DNA from: Brachionus koreanus
Taxonomy: Eukaryota; Rotifera; Eurotatoria; Ploima; Brachionidae
DNA: 64,000 nt
Direction: 5' to 3'
Assembly (NCBI GenBank): GCA_016987375.1
Contig: PJRA01000216.1
Span: 1,828,681-1,892,680 of the forward strand
Of the stretch, positions 25,274-38,622 are shown piece by piece. How positions within the stretch are numbered: position 1 is the first letter of the stretch; each line of letters begins with the position of its first letter. Below the pieces are notes generated by a model that was not told the origin of the DNA, searched no databases, and saw nothing but the letters and a program-made list of their open reading frames with translations. Both the position numbers and the translations under genes were made by a program.

Positions 25274-28200
25274 ATGATTCATTCACTGTCAAAGTCCATA
25301 AATTTACTGACCAAATCGATTTGTAATGGTTTTTTTAAATACTCTTTATCAACCATTTCTCATAGAACAGCTCATTTTGCATGTAAATCGAGTCTTCATT
25401 TTAATCATTATGTAAGTTTTACACTAAGAAATAAATCTTCAAACCATATGCATTAAGTCTCTTAGATTTAAATCTCTTTTCTATTGTAAAAATTTATTTT
25501 TTAATTTAGTTTTATTTTTTAAGAATTGTAAATTTTTGAATCAGAAATTTTTTAATAAAATGTCTAAAAATCAATCAATTAAGTAAACTTTTTTAAAAAT
25601 TCTAATTTTAAAAAGTTTTAAAATCGGCAAAATGTTTTTTAAGATCATTTTTTACAGCTAAGACAAATCTAAAAAAGGAAGTAGATGAGATTAAGATAGA
25701 TGATGAAAAGGCATCGCCGGAGCGAAAAAATAAAAAAGAGGAATCGGTCGGAAAGACGCCAAAAAATGAGACAAACAAAAGACAGCGTAAGTCTTCATCT
25801 GAATTAAAAAGTCTCTCGGCTTCGGCCAAAAAGTCCAAACGAAACGAATCCGAGGATGATATTTCAATTGAAGAGGAAAAGGAAAATAAGAAAAAAAGCT
25901 TGAATGATTCTTCGGATTCGATCAAGAACGGTATTGTCTAAAAATTATAAAAAAAATTTATTTGATTTTTTTATTCAAGACAATAGTGACTTTGACTCAC
26001 CGATCAAATCCAGAAAGTCATTAAATAAATCGAATGATTCAAAGCGCAGATTGGTGATTGAATCTAGCAGTGAAGAGGAAAAGTCAAAATCTGATGATGA
26101 AAAATCCAAGAAAATAAAAGATAAATCAAAAGATAAAAAAGAAAAAATTAAAAAAACTAGCGCCAAATCAAATGCTCTTAAGTCGGACAGTGAAGATGAG
26201 GTAATGCAATTAAGCGAAGACGATGAAGAAGAGCCAAAATCACTTGAAGATAAACCTGCAAAAAAAAAATCATCACCAAAGAATCAAAAGCTTAAATTTT
26301 CTAAAAAAGAGAATAAACCAAAAGATGAAGTTAAAATTGTTGAAGAGAAAAAAGAAATAATTTTAAAAAAAGATGATGATGATGATGATGAAGTAGAAAT
26401 AAAAAAAGAGAAAAAAGTTGAGAATAAAGAAGAAAAAAAAGCTGATACCAAAACATCACTGTTTTTTAGCTTAAAAAAAGCATCCGGAGCATCAGCCAAT
26501 TTGTCAGACTACAATCCTGCCAAAGAAGGTTATCATCCAGTTAAAGATGCTTTTTGGTCACAAAATGAGCCAGTTCCTTACAAAGCCTTGGCACAAACTT
26601 TATTTTGTATGGAAAAAACGTCTAAGCGTCTTGAATTGCTATCTATAGTGACTAATTATTTTCGATCAGTACTAGCTCTATCACCTAAGGATTTAATTCC
26701 ATCAATGTACTTGTTAACTAATAAAGTTTCACCAGATTATGAAGGTCTTGAACTGGGCATTGGTGATACTGTTCTTTTTAAATCACTAGCCGAAGCAACT
26801 GGTTCAACTCTTCAAAAATTGAAAACTGAATTTCATCAAAAAGGCGATATTGGTCTGGTTGCTGAAGTAATTTTCAATCAAAACTTTTATTAAATGAATA
26901 GATAATAAATCTTTTAAAAAAGGCAAATAGATGTAACCAGAAACTTCTCTTTACTCCTAAAAAGCTTACTGTTGGTGCTGTCTTTAATAAGCTACGAGAT
27001 ATTGCTTCCATAAGTGGAAACGCTGTAAGTACATTGGAAAAATTCTAAAAGACATTATATTTTTTGCCATTTACTTCGATACACCACTCAGCACATCATT
27101 TTGGTATACTGAAATATTTTGCTTTGTGATTAATTCCGGCAGGTTTTAAATATCTTCTTATCTCATCATAATTTTTATTGAATATTTATTTTTGTTATTT
27201 TAAAATAAAAATTAATCAAATAATTAAATATTGATGACAAATATCAATTAATAAGCATTAATACTAGAATGAGTCAAAAAATTTTGCTTTTTTTTATAAT
27301 TTTTCAATAAAAAAGCAATAGTTAGCAATATTACTCTTAAAAAATTTTAGCCACATTTCACCGATTAGCTTGATTCTTCTCGGCTTTTGGAACCAACAAA
27401 CACACTATACCCTTCTTCAACTTGATCTTGGTTAGTAAAATGCCATTCTCTAAGAAAATGAGCCATTGATTGAAAAAGATGATTATCAGAAAGAGAAAGA
27501 TCTTATCTATATGCTGGATGAGAAAGAAGTTCGAGCTCTTCCAACTCTTCTAGCTGTGTGAGATCTAGCACTATCTTGAAGAAAAATCCTAGCTTTTTTT
27601 TGACCAAAAAGGGATATTTTTCTTGAAGCTATGCAAACATTCGTTTCTAATTATTCAGAATAAAATTCTGCATTTATACCATGAACGTCTGGAATCAGAT
27701 GGTTGAGATGACCGAGCTGGTTGAGTTGAGTCCAAACATTGATTTCTGTTATCACAATTTTTAAAATACATTCATCATTTCTTATCACAAGTATTGATCC
27801 GTCTGAAAAACCGTTCATATAGAGCATTATTTTAAGTAGTTTCTTACAAATTTAAATGTGTCATTGAATATTGAAATCTATCAATCATTGAAGAACTAAA
27901 ATCTAATTCTATTATTTTAAGTCCCAGAGTAAGAAAAGTGATTTGATAAAAAGCCTTTTGGTAAGCTGTGATGCAATCGAGGCCCGCTACTTGATGAGAT
28001 CATTGGCTGGTAAACTTAGAAATGGATTAGGTGAGCAATCTATTTTGGTTTCATTGGCACATGCATGTACTATCACTGTGCCAGCTTCCAAATCAAATGA
28101 AGAAATTTTGGTTGACCGATTTGAAAAAATGAGATCTAGCGATCAAAAAATAGATGAAATGAAGAAAATCTTGGAAAAATCAAATCAAATAGTTAAAAAA

Positions 28201-29648
28201 GCCTATTATCAATGTCCAAATTATTCTTTAGTTATAAATGCGATATTGGATCATGGACTTGAGGATTTAGAAAATCATTGCAAATTAACACCTGGTGTTC
28301 CTCTAAAGCCTATGTTAGCTTATCCGACAAAAGGAATACATGAGGTTTTAAAACGTTTCGAAAATATTGAATTTACATGTGAATATAAATATGACGGTGA
28401 AAGAGCTCAAGTATGATTCGAATTAATTGTTTTGCAAAAATTATTAAAAAAATTTTAGATACATATTCTAGAAGATGGAAGCGTCAAAATCTACAGCAGA
28501 AATTCTGAAAACAATACCGGAAAGTATCCGGATATAATTGAATTTCTACAAGAGCTATTAAATCTAAAGAAGAGTAAAAAAAAAGATTCCGACCAAGAGG
28601 AAGTTGTTCTTGAAGAAAAAGTTACATCAGCAATTATTGACGCGGAAGTAGTTGCATATGATATTGAAAAAAAGATCATCCAGCCTTTCCAAGTTTTGAG
28701 TACTCGAAAAAGAAAAGATGCGGCTAGTGAAGAAATCAAGGTCAAAGTTTGTATTTTTGCGTTCGATCTACTCTATTTGAACAATGAATCTTTGATTGAC
28801 TTGTCATTCAGAAAACGAAGAGATAAGTTATATAAATATTTTCCTCGTGTTGAAGGAAAACTCATGTTCGCTGAAAAAATGGATGCAAATGATGTAGATG
28901 CCATTCAAGACTTTCTTGATAAATCCATTAAAGGTTTTACTTAAAATTTAATTTTTTTCTCGATGTTTTAATGAAAAAATTAATATTAAGATGGATGTGA
29001 GGGTCTAATGATCAAAACTTTAGATGATGAAGCTCATTATGAAATTTCCAAACGATCCCATAATTGGCTTAAAGTAAATAAAAATACAAAAATGGATTAT
29101 TTATTTATTTTTTCTAGTTAAAAAAAGATTATCTAGAAGGAGTAGGCGACACATTGGATTTAGTTGTTATTGGTGGTTATCTAGGTACAGGAAAGAGAAC
29201 TGGTTTATACGGTGGCTACTTATTAGCTTGCTATGATCCCGAAAACGAAGAATATCAAACTATTTGCAAGCTTGGAACAGGCTTAAAAGATAATGATCTT
29301 CAAGTTCAATTTGAAAGCCTAAGCAAAATCAAAATTGACAGACCTAAAGCTTATTACAGAGTTAACGATACTTTAGAACAGCCTGATCACTGGTTTGAAC
29401 CCGAACAAGTGTGGGAAATTAAGTGTGCCGATTTCTCATTATCACCTGTTCATACGGCTGCTTTGGGAATTTTAGACAGAGGAAAAGGCATCAGTTTGAG
29501 ATTTCCCAGATTTTTGAGGCTAAGAGATGACAAAAAAGCTGAGGATGCTACATCGGCCGAGCAGGTTACTGAAATGTACAAAAATCAACAACAGATGTTA
29601 AATTTAAATGAAAAAGAAAAAAACGAAGATGACGAAGAAGATTATTAA
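25274..29648 (+). CDS. LIG1: DNA ligase I, with candidate mitochondrial start
   Basis: From the internal Met, exons 25560-25582, 25644-25930, 25980-26866, 26923-27024, 27922-28410, 28459-28933, 28991-29073 and 29118-29648 give about 958 residues. The order is a PIP-like NQSIKSFF, a long lysine/acid-rich low-complexity region, the DNA-binding domain (from [15 protein letters not shown]), the adenylation domain with KYDGER (nucleophile K589) and [21 protein letters not shown], and an OB-fold with [20 protein letters not shown]. The protein seals Okazaki nicks using ATP. An upstream exon (25274-25411) encodes a K/R- and S-rich peptide without acidic residues. It ends at a strong gtaagt donor in phase 0. 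A cag acceptor at 25544 opens a phase-0 exon (25545-25582) that reads into the same frame. This would add 51 residues, a plausible mitochondrial presequence. Intron 4 holds mariner copy 2. Confidence 0.92.
27270..27890 (-). mobile_element. mariner-like transposon remnant (copy 2)
   Basis: It lies in ligase intron 4. Its end tgagtcaaaaaattttgc matches copy 1, and the minus-strand text from about 27700 to 27880 matches copy 3 at 45570 closely, for example tgataagaaatgat and gaaactacttaaaataa. No intact transposase frame remains. Confidence 0.75.
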
Positions 29649-31097
29649 ATTTTTTAATTTTAATTAAAATTGTATTTTTTTAGAAATGTCTTAATAAATG
29701 ATATTCAATAAAATCAATATTTTTTAAAGCAAAAAATTTATAACCACAGATTCTCTTCAATTATCAATTATCATCAATTAATTTTTATTCATACTTCAAA
29801 AGCTTTTAAATAAACAGCATACAGCAAGAAATGAAAACAGACTTTTAGAATTTTTATTTTTAAATTTCTTGGATTAATTTTTAATAAAGATTTTTTGATG
29901 ATCAATTGAGTCCTAGAACACACTATAGTATATTTTTCTTGAATAGTAAATTTGTCAATTCGACATGCACATACGAGAAATACTTAAAGAAATCATTCAT
30001 TCAAATTGAAAAATTAACTATTCATAATTAATTAAATTGAAATTTAATTAATATTGAGTCAGATTAATTCCTTGGAATCTGACCCATTTTTTATATCTTG
30101 TTCTTTAACCTAATTAAATTTAGCACTCCAAATAATTTGGCGGAATTCAGATTATTTTAATATTTTCATAATTGTATTTTTTTCAAAAATTTTATTAAAT
30201 TTTTTAGTTTTAAAAAACTTTCCCAAATTACTATCAAAATGCAAAATTTAAAATTTCTGAAATATTCAATTTGATTTTAAGAAAATGTTAAAATATGAGA
30301 GTGTAGAAATGAAATTAGTTGAATTCTTTACCTTGAAAAAAAAAACAAAACTAAGTGCTAAGTAATTTTTCTATAAATTGAATATTTCAATTTTTTCATA
30401 GTACTTAAATTAGATTAAATAAAATTAATAAAAATAAAAAAAATAAAGCTAAAGTTAAATTAATACAGAAACTTGTAAATTAATATTAAAATTCTTAGAT
30501 ATTTTTGACTATAATTCTTAATGGATCAAATTACTATCTGACTTGATTTTTATCTGTTAATCAGAAGCTATAGAATACCAATCTAAAATATTTTCTAGAC
30601 ATATAATTACTACTTGCGTATTACTTGTGTTTATTTTTTTTCAAAAACCGAACTATAATATTGAATTTAGAACAAATTTTTTTAATTATTTTTTTTAAAG
30701 AAAATTTAACATTAGTTATCTAATTAGAACGAAAAGATACAAATTTGACAAATTCTGACTAATATTTCACGTTTATTCTTAATTAGATTTTCATTATTTT
30801 CCAATTTTTGCTAAACTTGACACAACTTTCTCTTATATTTCCAAATTCTTTGAACTACTGATTTCTATTTCCATGATAGCTTAAGTTTTAATTGTTTATT
30901 TTATCAATGTTTTTATTGTTACTTTCGAGTTGGATAACATTTTTTTTCAAGTGAAATATTCACTTCAATTTGATAAAGATTAGAACAGTAAAAATCATTA
31001 ATAAAAATGCAAAAATAAAATTAACTTTTAAATTTATCAAATATTTAAAGTCCTCGGATTTAAAATAAATTTTTTTTTTCAAAAAAAGAGCTATTAA

Positions 31098-31202
31098 ATG
31101 GATTTTTTAGACAGATTTTTTAAGGTTTCTGGAACTTTATTTATGATACTTTTTTTATTTTTAATGGTGCCAATTTATATTTTTAATCAAGATTGGTATT
31201 AA
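31098..31202 (+). CDS. Possible single-pass membrane microprotein (34 aa)
   Basis: A 34-codon frame beginning MDFLDRFFKVSG, continuing with a hydrophobic segment of about 16-18 residues, and ending IFNQDWY. A short amphipathic head followed by one transmembrane helix is the layout of small membrane regulators such as sarcolipin-type peptides, but no homology is claimed. It stands out only because its local G/C content is higher than the surrounding desert. It may well be chance. Confidence 0.2.
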   Translation: MDFLDRFFKVSGTLFMILFLFLMVPIYIFNQDWY

Positions 31203-32450
31203 ATTTTTTAATATTGGTGATTAAAAAGAATTTTTTTTTTATTTTCATTTTAACTATTAAATTAGTCTAAAAAACAACTCGAGTTTCCATATCAGTGTAA
31301 ACGATTCCTTAGTAGTTAGGAATTCAAGAAGTTAGCTTTTTAATTTTTAATTTTTATTTTAGATTTTTTTATGATAATCACAAAGGATTTCTTATTCTAA
31401 TTTTAATATCATATAAAATCATATGTTACAAACAGACCTAAAATCTTTGAAATTTTGAAAAAATTAAGATAGTGATTCATTAAAATGACTGTCATTTTTT
31501 CATCTACTCTTAAGCAATTTCTTTATAGTGATTTTTTGGTTATTATTTCTACGGAAAAATGTAGCTTTCTACAGATAAAAATTCTATAAAAAAAAAAATT
31601 TAAATAAGACAATTAAGATAATAAAAATTTGAATTTAAGATAATAAGATAATACAAGGAAGAAAGAAATTCAAGATTGCAATTATGAAAATAAAATAAAT
31701 TTTTTTAATCTTAAAAATTATTTAATTTTATTCTTTTTTTAAATTAAGTACATAATTTTTTAGTATATTTTTTTTAAATATTAATTAAATCTGATACCAA
31801 TAAAAAATCTATTAAAAAAAAAGAATATTAATAAAATATATTCTGATATTTAAAAAATATAAGTTATAATATTAACGATATAATATCTAATGATATATAT
31901 AATGATATAATATCTAAACATTTAGATATCAACAAAAATATACTCCGATTTAAATTTGATTTAAAAACTAATCTATCATATAGGCTAAAATAAAATAAAA
32001 ATTTCGATATAATCTTTAGTAATGTAGTCAAATTAAATTTCTGAAAAATTAATTAAATTTTTTTTAGAAATAAAAACAAGATGCTTATTTTCTTAAAACT
32101 GTTTTATAAAATTTTATTTTTATAGAAAAATATTTTCAAAGTTTCAATTTTTTTAAAAGGGGTTTATCAATTTATTGTTTATTTAACTTTCTATTTTTAA
32201 TCTATCTTAACAGAGATAAAGTAAAATATTACTTATTAACGCAATTAGAATGAATTATTTGTGGAATTGGCTTTTTTAGGCCATTTTGATCAAATTATCG
32301 CGGGACGAAGAGAATAGCTAGTTTCTCCTTCTTAACTTCATCTCATGTTTTTCTTGAAAATTCTATGAAATGATAAAATAACTGACTTAAAACTGAAATA
32401 ACCACAGTTGGGTTTTAGATAATAAAAATTTGAATTTAGTCTAACCCCTA

Positions 32451-32715
32451 AAGTTCTTTTATCTGGAACTCCTTTATCCGTATTTTAAATTTTGTGAATT
32501 AATTTGTCATTTTATAATCTAAAAGGAAAAGCATATAAAGACAAAACAAAATTTTTGAATAAAATAAGTCACATGGTTTTAGAATAGAATTTATGATAAG
32601 AATTCGACATTCTTACGAATGTTCTCGGTACCTATTCCCTTTATAATAAAATCACTGATAAAATTAATTCATAACTGCTTTTTTTTGGTCCCAAGCTTTA
32701 CGGATAAAAGAACTT
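32451..32715. repeat. Possible short inverted-repeat element
   Basis: AAGTTCTTTTATC at 32451-32463 recurs as its exact reverse complement at 32703-32715, and further partial inverted matches (tttatccgta) lie inside. The size (265 bp) and layout suit a MITE. No target duplication is visible. Confidence 0.35.
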
Positions 32716-35700
32716 CGCTTGAATCTTTTATATAATGGTAATTTATCCTAAATTTAATGTTATTTTGTAAAAATTTAATAATCTCATATAAGATAAAAAT
32801 AAATATTAAATATTAAATTTGTTTACACCATCTCAAGTAGATTTTTGCTTGGGTACATAATATTTTTTTATCAAAATTATTAAGAATTTTTCGGAGATTG
32901 TACTTTTAAACGCATTTTTAGACTTTGAATTGATAAATTTAAAAAAAGTTATTTGCAAACTAATTATATTCTTTTAGATAATAAAATATGCAATTAATTT
33001 TTCATTTAAAGAATTGAAAAAAGAAAAGCTTTCAGCTTAAAATTAAAATATTAAAAAACGAACCAAAATTCTCTTAATTTCATAATGCAATCTTAAATTA
33101 ACTTAGAAAAGATTCAAATTTTCCGTAAAGTATCGATTTCCTTAATGCATTTAAATATTTAGTTAACCATCAAAATAGATTGTAAACACAAAAAATTTTG
33201 TTTCTATATTCTGTATTCAACTTTATAAAAATATGACACAAATATAAAAAGATGTCAAATGAGAATAAGGAATTAAATGACTAAATAATTAAAAATCAAA
33301 AATACATATTTTAAAATATAAAGTAAAAATATGATACAGTAATTTAGTAGAAATAATTAGATAATGAAGCGTTTGTGGAGTATATCTGAATTCAAATTTT
33401 GAAATTAACCATTTGTAAAAAATATTTAAACTAATTATGAAATAATAGACTAGTTTCAAAAAAGGCTTTCTAAAATAAAAGATCAATTTTAGAAAACGGG
33501 TTTTTGAAAGATTGATTTAGTTTGTAGCGCGTTTACTCGTGTTTATTTCTCAATTATCGCTATTAAAATAAGAAAATAATACACGCTAATTGCCAAATAA
33601 TCAAACTAAACCCTATAATTTCAAACTCAATTCCATCCTTTCTTAATATTATCTAATTTTTTACAAATTTCAAAGATATTTATTTCAATTAAGTTTCAAT
33701 CAAAACTGACAGTTTGTAAGAGCGCATACATAAGATCATTGTGAGTGAGATTTAGGAAATTTTTTAAGATATTTAGATCAATATCAAATAAATAAAACAG
33801 TATTTTTGTGTTCCAATTGGCAATTATTATCTGATAGGAGGAGTTGTTTGCAGCCTCTAGTCTCGATATTGGTTTTAAGCTTGAATAAGCCATAATCCTG
33901 TGAGTTTAAAACAAAATTTAAAATCAAATAACTAAATTATTTTAATAGATTAACTTTATTTCGAAAAGAGAGCTGCTTTAGTACAAAATTTCCAAGAAAA
34001 AGAAAACTTTATCTCTTTTTGATTACAACCAAACACGATTATCTTTTGGCTATTTATTTGTTTAGTTGATTGTATTTTAAATAAAACTATTCTCAATCAA
34101 ATTAACTTAGTATTTACTGTTATCAGTAAAATTTTTGCTCTCTTCTAAATAACTGGGAAACGAAAATTTCAAATAAATTGGTAAATACTTTTTAAATCAT
34201 AAAAATCAAATCATGATTTTAAATATTTGATTTTTCACTTAAATCAAAGATCGAATGTGACTTTTTCTAGTTAAAAAAATTTAAAAAAAAAAATCCAACA
34301 CTAAAAAAAGAAGAATTAATGAAGCTAATTATTTAGTATTGCAGGAAACATGCTTCAAATTTTATTTTTGAGCAAAATTATCTAGTTTTTTTTTTCAAAT
34401 ATGCATTCAGCAAACATTGCCAGAGCTAATTTTGGATTTAGTAAACAAATATACAGGCTTTGAGATTCATAAGTTTTCTTATATTAATTTCAAATTCTGA
34501 TTTCATTAATTTTTTTTATTTAAAATAGCAGTCTAATTTTTCGAGCATTTTTTAACAAAAAAGCTTGTACCTAGAAAGGTATTATAGTTTAAATTTTCAA
34601 GGAGTCAATTAATTTTAGAAAAAAAAAACTATGAATAAAATTTCAATTCAAAAGGCTTATAAACTAAGATAGCTTAGAAATTGGATTTAATTTTTACTCC
34701 TACTTTAAAAAAATAAATTCTAATTTTTATTTATGATTTTATGAATATTCAATAATATTCATCTGAATTTTAATTTCGATTCATTTATCAATGCTTTTAT
34801 GGCCAATTTTTGCTGATGAAAAATTATCTTTACTATTTTTAAAATTCAAATTTATTTATTCATCGATAAAATGTCGCTTAAAATCTGTTCATTTATTTAT
34901 CTTTATTACTCATTTTAATTTAACAATAAACAGTCTCAATTGAAAACAAAATTTAAAATAAAAATGTTCAATATATTTAATAATATTGATTATAATTGGT
35001 AAACGTGCATATTAGATCTGTTAATATTTATCTTTAGGCAATTTATTCAACTAAGTGTTGAAAACTTAAAGTCTCTGGTTGAAAATTTCACTCGATATTT
35101 TGTTTTTATAAGCATAATTAAATACTAATCTTTGAAGCACAATTATTCGCGATTTATCAATTTATTTAAATGATTTTTTAATAAATTAAGAAATTTCGCA
35201 AGTTTTTTTTTTACTTTTTCTATATGGAGGATTATATATGTTTAAAATAGTAAAAGTAATTTGTTCAAATTTTTATCAAAAAGAATTTTTTTCTTAAAAA
35301 ATGCAATTACGTAAAATTTATTAAATTTTTTAAATCAGCACTTGAGAATAAATAGAATCAATTGCTTTTTTAAAGCATTATTTTTCTAAAAATATTCATT
35401 GTTTATCTAATTTCGAAAATGAGTCTATTGATATCTTGAATTAGAGTTAGAAATTTTTTAAGATTATGAAACAATATCCAAAAGGAAATTCTAAAAAAGT
35501 TTTTTTATCAAAATTTTTATTTTTATTGATAAGTAGCTAAAAAAACTCTAATTGATACACTGATATCAATAAAGAAAGAGAAAAGAATAATTGATGGTGA
35601 ATAGTTTTCATGTGAGGAATTTTTTCTCAGAATATTGTTTTGTTTAGACCTAGAGAGACCTAATCTTATTCAATAGAAAGTATTGTCTGATTACTAAGAA

Positions 35701-36852
35701 ACAATAAATTTTGATTAATATAATTTCAATATTTGTAAAGAATCATAAATCAAGAAAACTAGATCATACTTAAAAACACCAATTAATATGCTATGATTCA
35801 TTTAAATCAGGCAGCACCTTTTTTTAAAATTCATAACAAACACATGTTGGGTCGAAAAAATTTGACTACAAAATCAATAATTTTCTCATTTAGTAACATA
35901 CTTTTATTCAATTAAATTGAATTTTTTTTTAAAAATAATTTAATAAATTGATAAAAGTATGCAAAAATAATTTTTGATTTAGATGAATGAAATTCTTTGA
36001 TATTGATGATGTTAAATATATTAAGAAAATTTGCTTTAATGGAACCTAATCGATTAGATTTTACTGGCTGTTAAGCTTTAAAGAAACATAAACCTAGAGC
36101 CTTAACATATGCTATTTATATATTTGCTTTATGCAACTAACAGACACAAATTAGATTTGATTTAAGTTAATTTGATTCATTTGACTATAAAATCTAATTT
36201 TTTGCTTATTTTCTTAGTTTTTTTTGGTTTAATTATAAATTTTTTATAGGTGTTTAACTAAATTTATAAACAAGTATTGCATGTTCTATCAAATCATTTG
36301 CTGTATGCTAACTATTCTTATTTAAAAGCTTTAAAAGATAAATCATAACGGTTCAAAAAAATATTTAATTTTCAAAATTAGATTTAGCCTAGAATTCTTA
36401 ATGAGACTGTCTTGGAGAAAAAAAATAATTAATACCTCCCTCAATGGAATTTTTTGTTTGTTTTAAAGCCTTAAAAAACTAGCTTTGCTCCGAAATCTAT
36501 TTTTTTTTACATGAAAAATTTAATTCTTTAGTCTAATTCAAATGAGAAGTCTTACTCGGTGATGAAAAGCAAAACAAATTAATAAATATTTTTTTTAGAA
36601 TTCGTATTTATCAACCTGACAATCAAATGCTTCGATGGAATAGCTAATAAAAAACTTTATTCAGCATATAGTATTACAACGAGCTAATAATCGTCAAAAG
36701 TAAGCTATTTGTATCATTTGCTTAATTGAGCTTGATGCTAAGGCTCGATTTAAATTTCTTAGATTTGATTTAAATCAGCAACTAATTATATATTAACCAT
36801 TATTTAAAAAAAATATTTTATTAATATAACTTTTTCTTTTAAGTTAACATAG

Positions 36853-38622
36853 ATGACATTACTAAAATTTTTAGTTATATTTGTTTTTATACTGGAGTGC
36901 CAAGGTTAGTTTGGATAAATTGGTAAAAATTTATCTAAAATTTTATTTTTAGCCGGTCATTACCAGCGTTTGTTATTGGAGAAACTTTTTCGGGACTACG
37001 ATCCAACAGAAAGACCGGTGTTTGACGAAAATGAGTCTCTAAATGTTTCAGTAGGCTTGGCTTTTCAACAAATAGTAGATGTTGATGAAAAAAAGCAAAC
37101 ACTCGTATTCAGTGGATGGTTGGATATGACTTGGACTGACTATAATCTTCGTTGGAATCCGGTCGAATTCGGCAACATAACCAAAATTCGAATTCAGTCA
37201 AGTAAAATTTGGATTCCAGGTATATTTTTTTACAAATATTAAACTAGATTTTTCTAAAACCGTCTATTTAAGACTTACTTTTATATAATTCGGCTGATGA
37301 CTCATTTGATGTGACATCAAAAGTAAATGCTGTTTTGAGTTATACAGGAGAGGTAAGCTATTTACCTCCAGGAATGTTTAAAAGCACATGTCCTATCAAA
37401 ATTGATGATTTTCCTTTTGATGAACAAAGTTGTTCGTTAAAATTTGGAAGTTGGACTTATGATGAGGCCACAGTTAATTTAAAGAATAAAAGTGACCGAG
37501 CTCAACTAGATTCGTATATCAAAAATGGAGAATGGCTTCTCAAAGGTAATTAAGCCCTCATAAAAATCTAATTCAAAATCTTTTTAAATTATTTGATAAA
37601 GATGTTACATCTTATTCCGAATCACTTAAGTATGAGTGTTGTCCTGAAAAGTATCCTTTTGTTATGTTTGTAATTTACATAAGGAGAAGGACACTCTATT
37701 TTTTGATTAACTTAATATTTCCCTGCTTATTAATTTCATTTATGAGTATCCTTGGATTTTGTTTGCCGCCAGATAGCGGTGAAAAAATTGGCTTAGAAAT
37801 AACTACATTATTGTCAATAATGATGTTCTCTCAGATAATTACCGGAATTATGCCGGAAAGTAGTTTATCAGTACCAAAAATGGGTATTTATTTTGCATCA
37901 GTCATGATAATTAGCGCTTTGTCCATAATTGCAAATGTTTTTGTGCTAATTTTCCATCACAGAAATGTCAAAATACAACAGCCTCTACCATATTTGGTAA
38001 GTGGTTTCTGATTCAACTAATAAAATATTTATTTTAGATTTAATTTAAGATTGATTTAGTGATATGTCAATTTCTGGCAAAACTTTTAAGAATGAAAAGG
38101 CCAGATGAAGAAAAAGACCCTAAAAGCAAAACATACAATGGTGTGAGTGATATGAATGATCTTAGCTCTAAAAGTTTGTTGGCAAATGTGTTAGATATTA
38201 ATGACGATTTTGGCATAGGAGGCGCCAAAAAATCCATAAATCGAACGTTGAACCGAATTAATTTAAAACAACAATTTAGTACTAACAGCAATCCCTATAT
38301 GACCAATAACCAGGTGAGCCTTAAACGGGACAACAGCAATTTGTCGGGAAGTGGTGCTGATATTTTCCATGACAATAAAGCAGATATTAATTCGGTGCGT
38401 AAAAATTTGTCTTCAATTTTAAAAGAAATTCGTTTAATTACACAAAAACTAAAAGACGATGAAGAAGACGAAGCCAAGTCACTTGATTGGAAATTTGCTG
38501 CCATGGTCATAGACCGATTATGTTTGGTAGTTTTCAGTTTTGCAACAGTAGTTTCCACAGTTGTCATCTTATTAACATCAAAGAATATTTTCAAACCTTC
38601 AGATCCACACCCAATATTTTAG
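36853..38622 (+). CDS. Nicotinic acetylcholine receptor subunit, alpha7-like (gene 1)
   Basis: Exons 36853-36904, 36953-37219, 37273-37545, 37602-37996 and 38050-38622 give about 519 residues. A signal peptide (MTLLKFLVIFVFILECQG) leads into the ligand-binding domain. Binding-loop features are SGWLDMTW (loop D Trp), WIPDLLLYNSADD (loop A), GSWTYD (loop B) and the YECCPEKYPF vicinal cysteines (loop C) that mark an alpha subunit. The 13-residue cys-loop reads CPIKIDDFPFDEQSC. Four membrane helices follow, with GEKIGLEITTLLS at the start of M2 and a long M3-M4 loop before WKFAAMVIDRLCL. The subunit forms ligand-gated cation channels at synapses. M2 differs from vertebrate alpha7 at 4' (E for G) and 20' (G for E). 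A close paralogue lies 3 kb downstream. Confidence 0.94.

Larger units (their letters stand above)
29649..36852. other. Gene-poor 7.2-kb stretch
   Basis: Extremely A/T-rich DNA between ligase I and the first nicotinic receptor. I find no conserved gene and no RNA gene. Two weak items are listed separately: a 34-codon membrane-type small ORF at 31098 and a 13-bp perfect inverted repeat pair at 32451/32703. Two open minus-strand runs near 33.3-33.9 kb look like chance. Confidence 0.55.

Noticed and set aside
25608..26499. Open minus-strand runs opposite the ligase N-terminal region (25608-25925, 25975-26166, 26284-26499)
   Set aside because: They are antisense shadows of the lysine/acid-rich ligase exons; their Ser/Phe-rich translations match no family.
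33289..33893. Two 65-codon minus-strand open frames
   Set aside because: Low-complexity, Phe/Ile/Tyr-rich translations without motifs or splice context; chance in A/T-rich DNA.
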